Source: Jeotgalibaca sp. MA1X17-3 (lineage in GTDB: Bacteria; Bacillota; Bacilli; Lactobacillales; Aerococcaceae). Taken from it: 64,000 bases of DNA. Positions 17,718 through 27,345 of this stretch are shown one piece after another (within the stretch, counting starts at the first letter, position 1; every line of letters begins with the position of its first letter). The position numbers and the translations under genes were made by a program. The stretch spans positions 62,001 through 126,000 of the forward strand of contig NZ_CP090983.1 in NCBI RefSeq assembly GCF_021513155.1. The letters run 5' to 3'. The notes beneath the pieces are model-generated. The model saw nothing but the letters and a program-made list of their open reading frames with translations. It did no database searches and was not told where the DNA came from.

Positions 17718-19239
17718 GGCTCTAGAATATTAAGTGTTGATAGATTATTTTGTACTTGTGAAAAAACACAAAGAGACAAATGAATTTTTCCGTTAGAATG
17801 AAGGTATCGAGTCTTTATCTAAAGGAGGAAATTCATTTGTCTCATACTCATTCTATACGAACATTACTAGGAATTAAAGATGAACATATTATTATCCAGA
17901 AAGAAAATTGCTTGAAAGAAGAAGTGGCCAACGGCCTTCACTGTCACGTTCTCTCAGCAACGCTTACTTACACACCAAAAGCATGTGTCCGATGTGGGTG
18001 TGTAAATCAGAAGTCGATTGTTAAAAATGGCTTGAAAACAACACGTCCACTGCTTTTAGATACCGCTGGCTACCCGACTTATTTAAATTTGAAGAAACAA
18101 CGTTTCTTGTGTCGAGAGTGTGGGAAAACCTTTATTGCAGAAACAAGTGTCGTCAAGAAACGTTGTCATATCTCAGAAGATGTTAAACGCTCTATCGCGG
18201 TGAATGGGACGCGAAACATGTCCGAAAAGGACATTGCACAAATACATCGGGTTTCTAACCACACAGTCAAACGTGTCTTTGAATCCTTTTATGATACGTT
18301 TCGCCAAACCTATCAATTTCTGCCTGACAATCTGGCCATTGATGAATTCAAGAGTGTCAAAAATGCGGCCGGGGCCATGAGTTTAATCATTTGTGATTCC
18401 GATCAGAAAAAAATATTCGATATTCTAGAAGACCGTAGAAACAAATCGATTATCGATTATTTCATGCGCTTTCCTAAAGAACAACGTGCTAAAGTAAAGA
18501 CAGTTGTGGTGGACCTCTATGGTCCTTATCAATCTCTTTTTCAAGCGATTTTCCCAAACGCCGATCTCATCATTGACCGATTCCATATTGTCACACAAGT
18601 AAACCGTGCGTTCAATATAGCACGGATTTCTTTCATGAATACCTTAAAAAAGTCTAGTGATCTGAAGGATAAACGCGATTACACCAAACTGAAAAGGTAT
18701 TGGAAACTTCTTCTAAAAAGGGAAGAAGATTTATCTGCGACGGAATACTCCTACCAAACGCTATTCAAGGATTCTAAAACAGAGCGAGGCATCGTTCAGT
18801 ATCTTTTATCACTGGATGAAGGTCTTAAACAAAATTATGATGTATATCAAACGATTCTTTTTATGACAAATTATCGAAAACCCGAACTCTTCACTGCCTA
18901 TATACATGAAAAAAAGAATCATCTAACAGCTAAAATGGAACAAGCATTAAAGACCTTCCGTAAATCAGAAACAGCTATTGTAAATGCCTTAACCTATCAG
19001 TATTCCAATGGATTAGTCGAAGGGATCAACAATAAAATCAAAGTCATTAAACGAACTGCCTATGGATATCGAAATTTCTATAATTTCCGTAATCGCATTT
19101 TCATTGAATATAAATTACTGGACATAAAAACAGCAGCTTAGGAACCAAATAGTTCCCCAGCTACTGCTATAAAACATTGTGAAAGGTACTCTTCATAAAA
19201 GCTCAAAAATTCAATATCAACACTTCTTGACAAAGAGCC
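17718..19239 (+). mobile_element. ISL3-family insertion sequence
   Basis: The 1522-base element is bounded by inverted ends that begin GGCTCT and share AAGTGTTGATA further in. It carries one transposase. Flanking octamers are TATTTATT (left) and TATACATT (right), which match at only 6 of 8 positions. A clean 8-base target duplication is therefore absent, suggesting a later rearrangement. Confidence 0.88.
17834..19141 (+). CDS. ISL3 family transposase
   Basis: The transposase shows the N-terminal zinc ribbon (CVRCGCVNQKS and CRECGKTF), a central HTH (DIAQIHRVSNHTVKRV) and a DDE domain with LAIDEFKSV, VVVDLYGPY and GLVEGINNKIKVIKR. The frame is open back to an ATG at 17780, but the only good Shine-Dalgarno (AAAGGAGG, 17821-17828) precedes TTG at 17834. 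That start gives 435 residues, the usual ISL3 size. It appears intact. Confidence 0.93.
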   Translation, partial: HLSHTHSIRTLLGIKDEHIIIQKENCLKEEVANGLHCHVLSATLTYTPKACVRCGCVNQKSIVKNGLKTTRPLLLDTAGYPTYLNLKKQRFLCRECGKTFIAETSVVKKRCHISEDVKRSIAVNGTRNMSEKDIAQIHRVSNHTVKRVFESFYDTFRQTYQFLPDNLAIDEFKSVKNAAGAMSLIICDSDQKKIFDILEDRRNKSIIDYFMRFPKEQRAKVKTVVVDLYGPYQSLFQAIFPNADLIIDRFHIVTQVNRAFNIARISFMNTLKKSSDLKDKRDYTKLKRYWKLLLKREEDLSATEYSYQTLFKDSKTERGIVQYLLSLDEGLKQNYDVYQTILFMTNYRKPELFTAYIHEKKNHLTAKMEQALKTFRKSETAIVNALTYQYSNGLVEGINNKIKVIKRTAYGYRNFYNFRNRIFIEYKLLDIKTAA

Positions 19240-19565
19240 TATACATTTGCATTACCAGAAATAATTTTTTCAATTAATTGTTCAGGATTTCGAATTCCTT
19301 CTTGAACTCCAACGTTCACAAGTTTTTTTCCTTCAAATCTTGTTTTATCTAAGCCAGTATCAGAAGCAATAATAATTCCATCGGCTTCTTCAATCTCTTG
19401 AGCTGTTAATTCATTTTCTACTCCAATTGACCCATGGGTTTCGACTTTCATATCGACTCCCATTGCATCTGCTGCCTTTTGTAAATTTTCTGCTGCCATA
19501 TACGTATGAGCAATTCCAACTGGACAAGCGGTTAGGGCTACAATTTTCTTTTTCTTCTCTGTCAT
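19239..19565 (-). pseudogene. PTS fructose/mannose-type EIIB fragment cut by the insertion sequence
   Basis: The EIIB domain of a fructose-family PTS permease is complete, with the phosphocysteine loop TACPVGIAHTYMAAE. EIIC, and possibly EIIA, would be expected to follow in a FruA/ManP-type protein but are missing. The reading frame ends in TAG, whose G is the first base of the insertion sequence. ATG at 19565 follows AAAGGG by eight bases and is preferred to the GTG at 19574. The manA gene upstream suggests a mannose-type PTS. A standalone EIIB with fortuitous placement is less likely. Confidence 0.8.
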
Positions 19566-19644
19566 TGTGAACACCCTTTCTGTTGTTTCTAATCTAATTA
19601 TAACCTTTTTTTAATATAAACAATTTTATCTTTTAAACAAAAAA

Positions 19645-19700
19645 TAAAAAATACACTCGTAAAGGTATCGCCTGTAGCGATCCTCAAAAGTGTATTTTTT
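19645..19700 (-). terminator. Terminator after manA
   Basis: AAAAAATACACT pairs with AGTGTATTTTTT, with an inner TCGC/GCGA stem. It lies just past the manA stop and ends in T runs. Confidence 0.8.
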
Positions 19701-19708
19701 ACTTTTTC

Positions 19709-20782
19709 TTATTCCTTAGTTAAAACATTAGAAACCACACAAAGTTCTGAATAAGAGTTATTTAATGATTCAACTTCAATCGTTGATGTCATTGAGGAAA
19801 TAAAAAATGACTCTCCTTGTTGAATCTCTAGTTCTTCTTGATCACTTACTATTTTTATAGCTCCTTCAACACAAAGTCCTGCATAAAATTTTTCATCTAA
19901 TTGAATTGTTTTTTTATTTTTTATTTTTACAGAAAAGACTTCAAAAGAACGAGCTATACTTGCTGGAACTAATCGATCAACTGTAAAATTGGATTCTTCT
20001 AAAAGCTTTTCTTTTTCTAAGAAAAATTTTTGTTGAACATCTTCTACAGAATACTCTTCATAATCAAAAATATCCAAACAAAAATCTAAATCTTTCCCCA
20101 TAAATCTCGCGCCTTCCGGAACGACAATACCTTCTCTTTCAAACTCGCAACGCACAACTAAATCGGAAGGCTCCATAATTTCAACCATCAAGACATTTTC
20201 ACCAATTGCATGAGGAACACCACCAGGAATATATACGATATCACCTTGTTGAATAGGTATTTCTTCAAAACATTGATCCATTTTTTCTAAATCTTGACTC
20301 TGAATAATTTCCTTCCATTCTTCTTTTGTAGGAGCCTGTTGAAAACCTAAACGAATGTACCCTTTTTCACTATCTCTTATTTTTAAGATGTAATAGGCTT
20401 CAAATTTTCCCCAGTCTGAATTCATAAAGTCCTTTGCAAATTCGCGAGTAGGATGAGCCTGCGTATGCAATCGCATAGACGAATCCAAAAGTTTAATTAA
20501 AAACCCTAAATTTAAACCATATTGTTCGTAATGTTTGGAGCCCAAATAGGAAATTGGGTCCCGTTCAATCATTTCAATAAAGGATTGATGATGGACGACG
20601 TGAGAAATCCCTTCTTTTTCCACTTCTAATAATCCTTTGTTATTAGCTTCCACGGTTGAGGCAATCCACTCTTCGGGCTGCTCGGAATCCTTTGCGGGAG
20701 TTCGATTCTTTAATTCGTCTATTCCCTTTCCGCCAGTATAATTTCGCCGAACTCGATTATCTTTAAATTTTAAAATTTTCAT
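19709..20782 (-). CDS. manA: Mannose-6-phosphate isomerase, class I
   Basis: It interconverts mannose-6-phosphate and fructose-6-phosphate. The 357-residue cupin protein shows the metal-site motif RLHTQAHPTREFA and the downstream GGVPHAIGENVLMVEI block. EPSDLVVRCEFER then leads into a second cupin-like region at the C-terminus. It lies upstream of the truncated PTS gene, so the pair probably served mannose uptake and entry to glycolysis. With the permease cut, it may now mainly supply mannose-6-phosphate for biosynthesis. Confidence 0.88.
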   Translation of the reverse strand: MKILKFKDNRVRRNYTGGKGIDELKNRTPAKDSEQPEEWIASTVEANNKGLLEVEKEGISHVVHHQSFIEMIERDPISYLGSKHYEQYGLNLGFLIKLLDSSMRLHTQAHPTREFAKDFMNSDWGKFEAYYILKIRDSEKGYIRLGFQQAPTKEEWKEIIQSQDLEKMDQCFEEIPIQQGDIVYIPGGVPHAIGENVLMVEIMEPSDLVVRCEFEREGIVVPEGARFMGKDLDFCLDIFDYEEYSVEDVQQKFFLEKEKLLEESNFTVDRLVPASIARSFEVFSVKIKNKKTIQLDEKFYAGLCVEGAIKIVSDQEELEIQQGESFFISSMTSTIEVESLNNSYSELCVVSNVLTKE

Positions 20783-20915
20783 TTTAGCACTCCTTTCTTA
20801 TTCTAAATACAATTTCTATATTTTATGTATAATCCATGATCGATAAAAAATTATTATTGTCTATCATTCTATTATACTATATATATTGTATAGAACTATT
20901 TTAAATTCTATCAGT

Positions 20916-22724
20916 TTATTCAACTGTTACTGATTTAGCTAAATTTCTTGGTTTATCTACATCATAACCGCGTTGTAACGTAGCATAGTAAGCTAATAAC
21001 TGCCCTGGTATAACAGCAACTAATGGAGCTAAGATTGGATGGGTTTTTGGTAAAATAAATTGATCCGTTTTCAGTGCCAACCCTTCCATAGCGATCACAC
21101 ACGTTTTTGCTCCACGAGAACGTACTTCTTCTATATTTCCTCTCGTATGATTCGCACTAGACTCTTGCGTAATAAACGCTAAAACGGGTGTTCCTTCTTC
21201 TACTAAAGCAATTGTACCATGCTTTAATTCACCAGCTGCAAATCCTTCTGTTTGAATATAAGAAATCTCTTTTAATTTTAAAGCTGATTCCATAGAAACG
21301 AAATAATCCAATCCTCTACCTATGTAGAATGCATTTCTTGTATCTTCTAAATATAAATTAGCTAGTTCTGATATCCGATTTTTTTCATTAATAATTGTTT
21401 CAATAGCATTAGCTGCAATCCCTAATTCTGGAATCATGTTGATTTTCTTTTCTAAGCCTTTTTCTCTAGCAAGAACATCTGCTACTACCGCTAAAACAGT
21501 TATTTGTGCAGTATAGGCCTTGGTCGAGGCTACTGCAATTTCTGGTCCTGCATGAAGTAATAAGGTATCATTCGCTTCTCTTGATAAAGTTGAACCAGCA
21601 ACATTTGTAATTGTTAACGTTGGGTAATCCCATTTTCTTATCATTTTTAGAACTTGACGACTGTCTGCTGTTTCTCCAGATTGGGTTAGAAAAATAAAGA
21701 ATGGCTTTCCAGAAATTAATGGTGGGGCATAAGAAAACTCACTAGAAAGATGTACTTCTACTGGAATCTCTGCAATGTTTTCTAAAAGTGGTTTACCCAC
21801 CCAACCAGCGTTATAACTCGTTCCACAAGCTACGATATGAATCCGATCTGCATCCATCAAATTTTTTCTTAGTTTAGTTGGAATAGAAAGCTTTCCTTCT
21901 GCATCTTGGTAGTGTTGAACAATCTTTCTAATGACAGCTGCCTGTTCTTCTATTTCTTTAATCATATAAGAAGAATGTGTACCTTTTTCAAAATCAGATG
22001 CATCTAATTCAGCTTGATAAGAGTCTCGAATTACTTTTTCTCCATCAATAGTCTCTATTACTACAGAATCTTTAGTTAAAGTAATCATTTCCCCATCTTC
22101 AATCTCTACATACTGATTGGTTTGTTGCAGAGAAGCCATGGCATCACTGACAACTACATTGAAATCTTCACCCAAACCGATTAATAGTGGGCTTTTATTT
22201 TTTGCTGCGTATAAGACATTAGGAGTGTTTGCGTCTAACAATGCAAATGCGTAAGAACCTTTTACTATTTTTAATGCTTCACGAAAAGCTTCTTTTCCAG
22301 AAAGATTTTGTTTGTCTGCAAGTCGTGCGATTAATTGAACCACTATCTCACTATCCGTATTTCCTTTTCCTTCTATATTACCTAGGTATGTATCTTTAAT
22401 TTCAAGATAATTTTCAATTACTCCATTATGAACAAGAGTAAAACGGCCATCTGCGGACTGATGTGGATGAGCGTTCATAACGCTTGGAACACCATGTGTA
22501 GCCCAGCGTGTGTGCCCAATCCCTACGTTTGCAGGAATATTAAAATCAATGTGTTTTCGTAGATGAGCAATATTTCCTTTTTCTTTAAATAAATGACCTT
22601 GATTTTTTTGATCAAAAATAAAAATCCCTGCTGAATCATAACCACGATACTCTAATTTTTCTAGACCATACATTAATACTTCTTGTACCGCATCTTCACC
22701 GATATATCCCACTATTCCACACAT
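20916..22724 (-). CDS. glmS: Glutamine--fructose-6-phosphate aminotransferase (isomerizing)
   Basis: It makes glucosamine-6-phosphate from fructose-6-phosphate and glutamine, the entry step of peptidoglycan amino-sugar synthesis. The start at 22724 (MCGIVGYIG) places the catalytic Cys at position 2 after Met removal; an in-frame ATG at 22739 would bury it and is rejected. The glutaminase domain has GHTRWATHG. Two SIS domains follow (ACGTSYNAGW, LTQSGETADS), and the C-terminus ends KSVTVE. The protein has 602 residues. It is controlled by the ribozyme upstream. Confidence 0.97.
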   Translation of the reverse strand: MCGIVGYIGEDAVQEVLMYGLEKLEYRGYDSAGIFIFDQKNQGHLFKEKGNIAHLRKHIDFNIPANVGIGHTRWATHGVPSVMNAHPHQSADGRFTLVHNGVIENYLEIKDTYLGNIEGKGNTDSEIVVQLIARLADKQNLSGKEAFREALKIVKGSYAFALLDANTPNVLYAAKNKSPLLIGLGEDFNVVVSDAMASLQQTNQYVEIEDGEMITLTKDSVVIETIDGEKVIRDSYQAELDASDFEKGTHSSYMIKEIEEQAAVIRKIVQHYQDAEGKLSIPTKLRKNLMDADRIHIVACGTSYNAGWVGKPLLENIAEIPVEVHLSSEFSYAPPLISGKPFFIFLTQSGETADSRQVLKMIRKWDYPTLTITNVAGSTLSREANDTLLLHAGPEIAVASTKAYTAQITVLAVVADVLAREKGLEKKINMIPELGIAANAIETIINEKNRISELANLYLEDTRNAFYIGRGLDYFVSMESALKLKEISYIQTEGFAAGELKHGTIALVEEGTPVLAFITQESSANHTRGNIEEVRSRGAKTCVIAMEGLALKTDQFILPKTHPILAPLVAVIPGQLLAYYATLQRGYDVDKPRNLAKSVTVE

Positions 22725-22759
22725 AATAAAAATCCTCACTTCTATTTTTGATTGCTTCT

Positions 22760-22930
22760 AGGTGTGGGAGTAAGTTTTTGTTAAAATGAAACAGTTCACA
22801 TGGTTCCATCTTTTTTTACCTTACTCTGTAGATTACACAAACCTTGAGTGATCCGCCGAATCATTCGATTCACTCAATCCTCGTCACTTAAAAAAACTGA
22901 AATCTCTTTTTAAGCCTGGCGCTATCCTGA
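22760..22930 (-). promoter_or_regulatory. glmS ribozyme riboswitch
   Basis: On the minus strand the conserved AGCGCCAGGCTTAAAA comes first (cleavage expected before the G at 22922). GTGACGAGGATTGAGTG, then TTCGGCGGATCACTCAAGG and a pairing 3' domain follow, in the order of the glmS catalytic riboswitch. Glucosamine-6-phosphate triggers self-cleavage and mRNA decay. The start is firm; the 3' boundary is approximate. Confidence 0.93.
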
Positions 22931-23010
22931 TAAATTACCCGATCCTCCTCTTTCTTATTTTCCAGAAGCAATGTAATTATATACTAATTGACGTCATTTA
23001 GTCAAAAGTT

Positions 23011-23043
23011 TTTTAAATAAAAAAGCTGCCATTTAGACAACTT
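23011..23043 (-). terminator. Terminator after the cobalamin transport operon
   Basis: AAGTTGTC pairs with GGCAGCTT around a 5-base loop, followed by TTTTATTT on the minus strand, right after the S-component stop. It separates this operon from glmS. Confidence 0.7.
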
Positions 23044-23736
23044 TTAATGAATAGTAGAAAATAATCCATACTTTAATTTAAATCGATTCAAAATTTTAAT
23101 CCATGAATTACTAAATAGCAAGATGAAAAAGACGTTTGATAGCGCATGGGCAAGATCAAAGAAAAAGCTAGATGTGTAATAAAGAGCAATTACTTCCCAA
23201 CTAAATGTTAAACCCAGCCCAAGAATGACCCACAAATTCATCAACCAACCAAAGAAAAATCCCATTATAAATCCGTAGATACACCTACCTACTATATTTT
23301 TCATGATCCATTTATTTCGGAACAAGCCGGCTAAGAGCCCAATCATTCCCCAGGCAAACATTTGCCAAGGTGTCCAAGGACCTTGTCCCAGGAATAAATT
23401 AGATACAATGGCTGTTAACGTACCGATGACAAAACCACTCTGCGGTCCTAATACTATTCCAGAAACAATCACAACAAAAGTAGACGGCTGGACACTAGGT
23501 AACGAAGCAAATGGCACACGACTAACCGAAGCAATCGCTCCTAAAATCGCTAGCATAACTAATTCCCGACTGGTTAGTTTCTGATGTGAAAAACGAATCA
23601 TAAACGGAACAAATGAAGCAGCCATTAATAATAAACTAAAAGCTAGATAATGCTGTTGAATCCACATAGGGAATGCAAGTAATCCAACAAAGATAACAGT
23701 CGTTATACCAATCAAGATTTGTTTTGAACGAGCCAT
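23044..23736 (-). CDS. ECF transporter S component, probably for cobalamin
   Basis: The 230-residue protein has about six membrane segments and no soluble domain, as expected of an energy-coupling-factor substrate-binding subunit. The central block (ELVMLAILGAIASVSRVPFA) and GPQSGFVIGTLTAIVSNLFLG are typical of S components. It is the last gene of an operon led by a cobalamin riboswitch, so the likely substrate is vitamin B12 or a corrinoid (CbrT-like role); the sequence alone does not prove this. The ATG overlaps the ATPase gene by 25 bases and has AAGGAGG upstream. Confidence 0.85.
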   Translation of the reverse strand: MARSKQILIGITTVIFVGLLAFPMWIQQHYLAFSLLLMAASFVPFMIRFSHQKLTSRELVMLAILGAIASVSRVPFASLPSVQPSTFVVIVSGIVLGPQSGFVIGTLTAIVSNLFLGQGPWTPWQMFAWGMIGLLAGLFRNKWIMKNIVGRCIYGFIMGFFFGWLMNLWVILGLGLTFSWEVIALYYTSSFFFDLAHALSNVFFILLFSNSWIKILNRFKLKYGLFSTIH

Positions 23737-25367
23737 TTTTTTTGTGCCTCCTTGATTGTAATCACTTGTGGAATAGGTAGCTTACGAGTAATCCGATTCA
23801 TCACTGTTGTATAATACATATTGCCTTGAAAGAAGTCACGAGTATTTTCTGTAATTGTAATCTGTCCTTGAAAAATCATACTGCATCGATTGGCAGTAAC
23901 AGAAGCAAACTCAACATCATGTGTAACCATAATAATCGTCATACCTTCTACTTCAGCTAACTTACGTAATAACTGTTCCAGCTGAACTTTAGAATCAGGA
24001 TCTAGTCCCTTTGTTGGCTCATCAATTAACAAAATGCGAGGGTTCAAAAGCAATGTTCCAATCAAAGCTGCTTTTTGTAATTGACCTCCACTCAAATCAT
24101 AAGGGTGACGATGTTTAAAAGGCTCTAGATTAAATTTTTGTAGTAATTGAGTAATATGTTCTTCCGCATGAGGTACCTCAAATGCTTTCGTAATCATCAT
24201 GTATTCTTTCCATAGGCTATCTTGTAAAAAAAATAATTCCGGATTTTGTGGTAAGTAGCCCATTACTCGAGGATCCATTTTCTTTTGTTTCTTTCCATCT
24301 ACTTTCATACTACCGTGTTGAGATTTTAAAATACCATTCATAACCTTTAATAAAGTAGACTTCCCGGTTCCATTTGCTCCGAGAATGGCATGAATTTCAC
24401 CTGCACGAAAAGAAACCGATAAATTATTCAGAACCAATGGAGAATAAGGATCATATTGATAATCTATTTCCTTTAACTCCAAGATATTATTCTTTTCTTT
24501 TTCGATATTCTCAGTTTGAAAATCACTTTCTAGAATCGTTTTTTGTTCTAACCATTGCTTCGCTTCTTTTACACTTAACGGTATTTCTTCTTCATTGATA
24601 TGATTACTATACGTTAAATATAGTCGAGCGGCATTAGGGAGATAACTTTTTAAAAGGGTATCATTCGCAAGTTTTCCTACAATTTTTTTTGTTTCTCCAA
24701 AATGAACCAAATTCCCTTGGTCTAAAACCATTACTTTATCGGCTACGGAAAAGAGCTCCTCCAAGCGATGTTCAGCTATGATAACGGTAATCCCAAATTC
24801 GTCATTTAAACGAGCTAGCGTTGAAATGAATTCTTTAGCCGCTATTGGATCGAGTTGACCTGTTGGTTCATCCAACAAAAGAATATCAGGATCCAGTAGT
24901 AACACTGAAGCCAAGTTAATTAATTGCTTTTGTCCTCCTGATAATTCATCCGTTTTTTTTGTTAGTAAATCACCTAAATCAAAAAAGTGAACCATTTCGG
25001 CAACTTTTTTTCGCATTTCTCCTGTTGTAAATCCCATATTTTCTAATCCAAATAATAATTCATCCATTACTGTATCCATCACAATTTGATTGTCCGGATT
25101 TTGAAATACCATTCCAATTTCTTTTGCTCGAATCAATGGTGTATGATTACTCATTGGCTGAGATTTATAGATCATTTCTCCTTCTGTTTCACCATGAGGA
25201 GCTATATCCATTTTCAACAAACGTAATAGAGTGGACTTCCCACTCCCGGATGAGCCACAAAGAACAATAAACTCTCCTTTTTCAACAGAAAAAGTGAGGT
25301 CATTTAGTGCACGTTGCTTTTCTTCTGGGTAAGAGAAGCAGATTCCTCTAGTTGATATAATTTCCAC
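23712..25367 (-). CDS. ECF transporter ATPase with two fused ABC domains
   Basis: The 551 residues hold two complete ATP-binding cassettes. Domain 1 has GSSGSGKSTLL, signature LSGGQKQL and DPDILLLDEP; domain 2 has GANGTGKSTLL, signature LSGGQLQKA and NPRILLIDEP. EcfA and EcfA' are usually separate proteins in the shared ECF module, so the fusion marks a dedicated transporter. It overlaps EcfT at its start and the S component at its end. The start is GTG at 25367. Confidence 0.93.
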   Translation of the reverse strand: MEIISTRGICFSYPEEKQRALNDLTFSVEKGEFIVLCGSSGSGKSTLLRLLKMDIAPHGETEGEMIYKSQPMSNHTPLIRAKEIGMVFQNPDNQIVMDTVMDELLFGLENMGFTTGEMRKKVAEMVHFFDLGDLLTKKTDELSGGQKQLINLASVLLLDPDILLLDEPTGQLDPIAAKEFISTLARLNDEFGITVIIAEHRLEELFSVADKVMVLDQGNLVHFGETKKIVGKLANDTLLKSYLPNAARLYLTYSNHINEEEIPLSVKEAKQWLEQKTILESDFQTENIEKEKNNILELKEIDYQYDPYSPLVLNNLSVSFRAGEIHAILGANGTGKSTLLKVMNGILKSQHGSMKVDGKKQKKMDPRVMGYLPQNPELFFLQDSLWKEYMMITKAFEVPHAEEHITQLLQKFNLEPFKHRHPYDLSGGQLQKAALIGTLLLNPRILLIDEPTKGLDPDSKVQLEQLLRKLAEVEGMTIIMVTHDVEFASVTANRCSMIFQGQITITENTRDFFQGNMYYTTVMNRITRKLPIPQVITIKEAQKKWLVQNKS

Positions 25368-26227
25368 TTAATAACTTCCCTTCCTTCCATTACTATGGGA
25401 AACCCAATAAAGAGAACCCAAATCACCATTAATATATTTTGAAATCCACCTTGCCAGAACGGTTCTAATTGAGGGAGCAATTCGAGAACACCTATTTGAG
25501 TTCTCCATCCGTAGAATAGCATAACACCACTAGTTAAAAGAAACAGTAAAGCTAGATAGTCTCGGCGTTGCATTTGAAATGCGTGGTAGTGACTCCTTCT
25601 CCCTGTACCATATCCTCTAGCTGTCATTGAGTCGGCTGCTTGAATCGAATCCTCTAAAGATCCGCTCAATAACATTTGTAGTAATTGCATTCCATTTTTA
25701 GCTCGCTGGCGGATGTTTCCTTCTTTTATCGATAATCCTTTTACAGATTGCATATCTTGCATGTCATTAATCTTCCTTCTTAAAAGTGGAACAAAACGCA
25801 TGGCTAACATAATCAGCAGTGTCCATTGTTGACTAAATTTTGAAAAGACGAATAGAAATTTATCTGTTGTAAATAATATATTAAATGTTACAAACAAAGC
25901 CAAAATCCCTACTAGCGTTAGAGCAATCATTGCTCCTTGAATGATTGCTTCTAGCATAATTTGTTTATTAAATAAGTAAAATAAAATATGGTTTCCTCGT
26001 TGATTAAATAAAGGTGTTAGTACAAATGTAAACAATCCCATAGTGATCATGAGTGTAGTCCATTTTTTTAATTCTCTTCCCTTATCTAGCATCATATTGA
26101 ATAGTATGATTAAAAGAAAAGATATCATTAAAAAGATGGGATGCTGATATAACATGATTCCTGTTACTGTTCCTACAAAATAAATCAACAAAACAAATGG
26201 GTGGGTAGAGCGGATTCCTCTTACCAA
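25304..26227 (-). CDS. ECF transporter transmembrane component EcfT
   Basis: EcfT couples the ATPases to the S component. Hydrophobic segments fill the N-terminal half, and the conserved coupling-helix signature Ala-Arg-Gly appears in DSMTARGYGTGRRS near residue 220. The frame is open to a TTG at 26266 that overlaps the upstream gene by 46 bases. TTG at 26227, after AGAGGA and overlapping the upstream stop only as TTGGTAA, looks better. The exact start is uncertain. Confidence 0.88.
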   Translation of the reverse strand: MVRGIRSTHPFVLLIYFVGTVTGIMLYQHPIFLMISFLLIILFNMMLDKGRELKKWTTLMITMGLFTFVLTPLFNQRGNHILFYLFNKQIMLEAIIQGAMIALTLVGILALFVTFNILFTTDKFLFVFSKFSQQWTLLIMLAMRFVPLLRRKINDMQDMQSVKGLSIKEGNIRQRAKNGMQLLQMLLSGSLEDSIQAADSMTARGYGTGRRSHYHAFQMQRRDYLALLFLLTSGVMLFYGWRTQIGVLELLPQLEPFWQGGFQNILMVIWVLFIGFPIVMEGREVIKWKLYQLEESASLTQKKSNVH

Positions 26228-27165
26228 TCTCCAGAATCCTCTAAATAATTTTTCGTATAATTCCAATTAACAGAATCTCCAGGTTCCACAGCGTAAGCAC
26301 CCGCGCTTCGATCAATCATCTTTCCGTTTACACGTATGTGCCATCCACTTAACTCACCCTCATCAAATTCGTACAAATTAGCAATTCCACGCATATATGC
26401 AGAACTACCAGAACCAGTTATTTCATATTGAATACCATTCTGTTTAAAGATTCGAAGAGTAACATCTAGAGCTGTATCTCCCTCGCTGTACTCCACTGCC
26501 GTATTATTTAGAATCGTCCCTTTAACGGAAGGATCACTCGTAACAGAAACCGTAACCGTTTCTACAGGAATTACTACTTCAGGCACCTCTTCTGGCTTTT
26601 CAACAGGAGCTTCTGTGGTTTCTACAGGAGCTACTGGTGTTTCAACAGGCGGAGTCATTTCTTCAACTTCTTCCTCTACTTTAGGAGGAGTGGGTTGGAC
26701 TGGTTTCTCAGAAGGTTTACTTTCTTTTTGCTCTTTCTTTTGACTTTGTGGAGAGTTAGATGATGAATAATCCAAATCTGATTTTATAGATTCTTCATTT
26801 GGTTTTTCTATCTTTTTAATAGTGGTATCATTTTTTTCTGTTTTTTCTGATTCTTTACTTATAGACTTGTTATCTTTAATAATATTTGAAGAATTACTCT
26901 CTTTTTCTAGGCTACTTTTACTACTTTCTTCTGATGATTTTTTATCAGACTCTTTCCTAGCGGTCTTTGAACTTGTTTTCTTTTTATCATCTTTAGAAGT
27001 ATTTGGTTCTTCATTGTTGGATGATAATGAAAAAGAGCTACTTTCAGAAAAAGCTATTTCTTTTTTATTATTACTTGAATCCGAATTTACTGCTTTAATA
27101 CCGACGGCCAGTAAGAGAACGAAAATCAATGCTATAAATATGGAGAGATTTCGTTTTGATTTCAT
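26221..27165 (-). CDS. Membrane-anchored DUF4430 protein, probable cobalamin-binding partner
   Basis: The 314-residue protein has an N-terminal hydrophobic anchor (about 8-24) and then about 140 residues rich in Ser, Lys and Glu. A Pro/Val/Glu-rich spacer and a C-terminal DUF4430 domain (about 200-314) follow, with GWHIRVNGKMIDRSAG and the closing GDSVNWNYT. DUF4430 resembles the beta domain of transcobalamin and intrinsic factor. The long spacer could hold the domain away from the membrane near the transporter mouth. Corrinoid hand-over from the wall protein to the S component is my inference from the operon. Confidence 0.8.
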   Translation of the reverse strand: MKSKRNLSIFIALIFVLLLAVGIKAVNSDSSNNKKEIAFSESSSFSLSSNNEEPNTSKDDKKKTSSKTARKESDKKSSEESSKSSLEKESNSSNIIKDNKSISKESEKTEKNDTTIKKIEKPNEESIKSDLDYSSSNSPQSQKKEQKESKPSEKPVQPTPPKVEEEVEEMTPPVETPVAPVETTEAPVEKPEEVPEVVIPVETVTVSVTSDPSVKGTILNNTAVEYSEGDTALDVTLRIFKQNGIQYEITGSGSSAYMRGIANLYEFDEGELSGWHIRVNGKMIDRSAGAYAVEPGDSVNWNYTKNYLEDSGDW

Positions 27166-27257
27166 TACTTTTCTCCTTTTTCTAATATTATTTTGAATCT
27201 AGTCATTATTTTAATTTTGAATAAAATTTAATCCCAGATTGAATCAACAAACACCTA

Positions 27258-27299
27258 TACGCATCAAGTGGGAAAGGAACGTTCACCACTTAATGCGTA
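27258..27299 (-). other. Intercistronic hairpin in the cobalamin operon
   Basis: TACGCATCAAGTGG pairs with CCACTTAATGCGTA with one mismatch and a 14-base loop. No T run follows, so it is more likely an mRNA-processing or stability element than a full terminator. Confidence 0.5.
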
Positions 27300-27345
27300 A
27301 GGGAAGGAGATATCAAAAGGAATACTTTTTATTTATATAGAGTTT

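Noticed and set aside
17710..19247. A clean 8-base target duplication around the ISL3 element
   Set aside because: The flanks TATTTATT and TATACATT differ at two positions, so I do not call a duplication.
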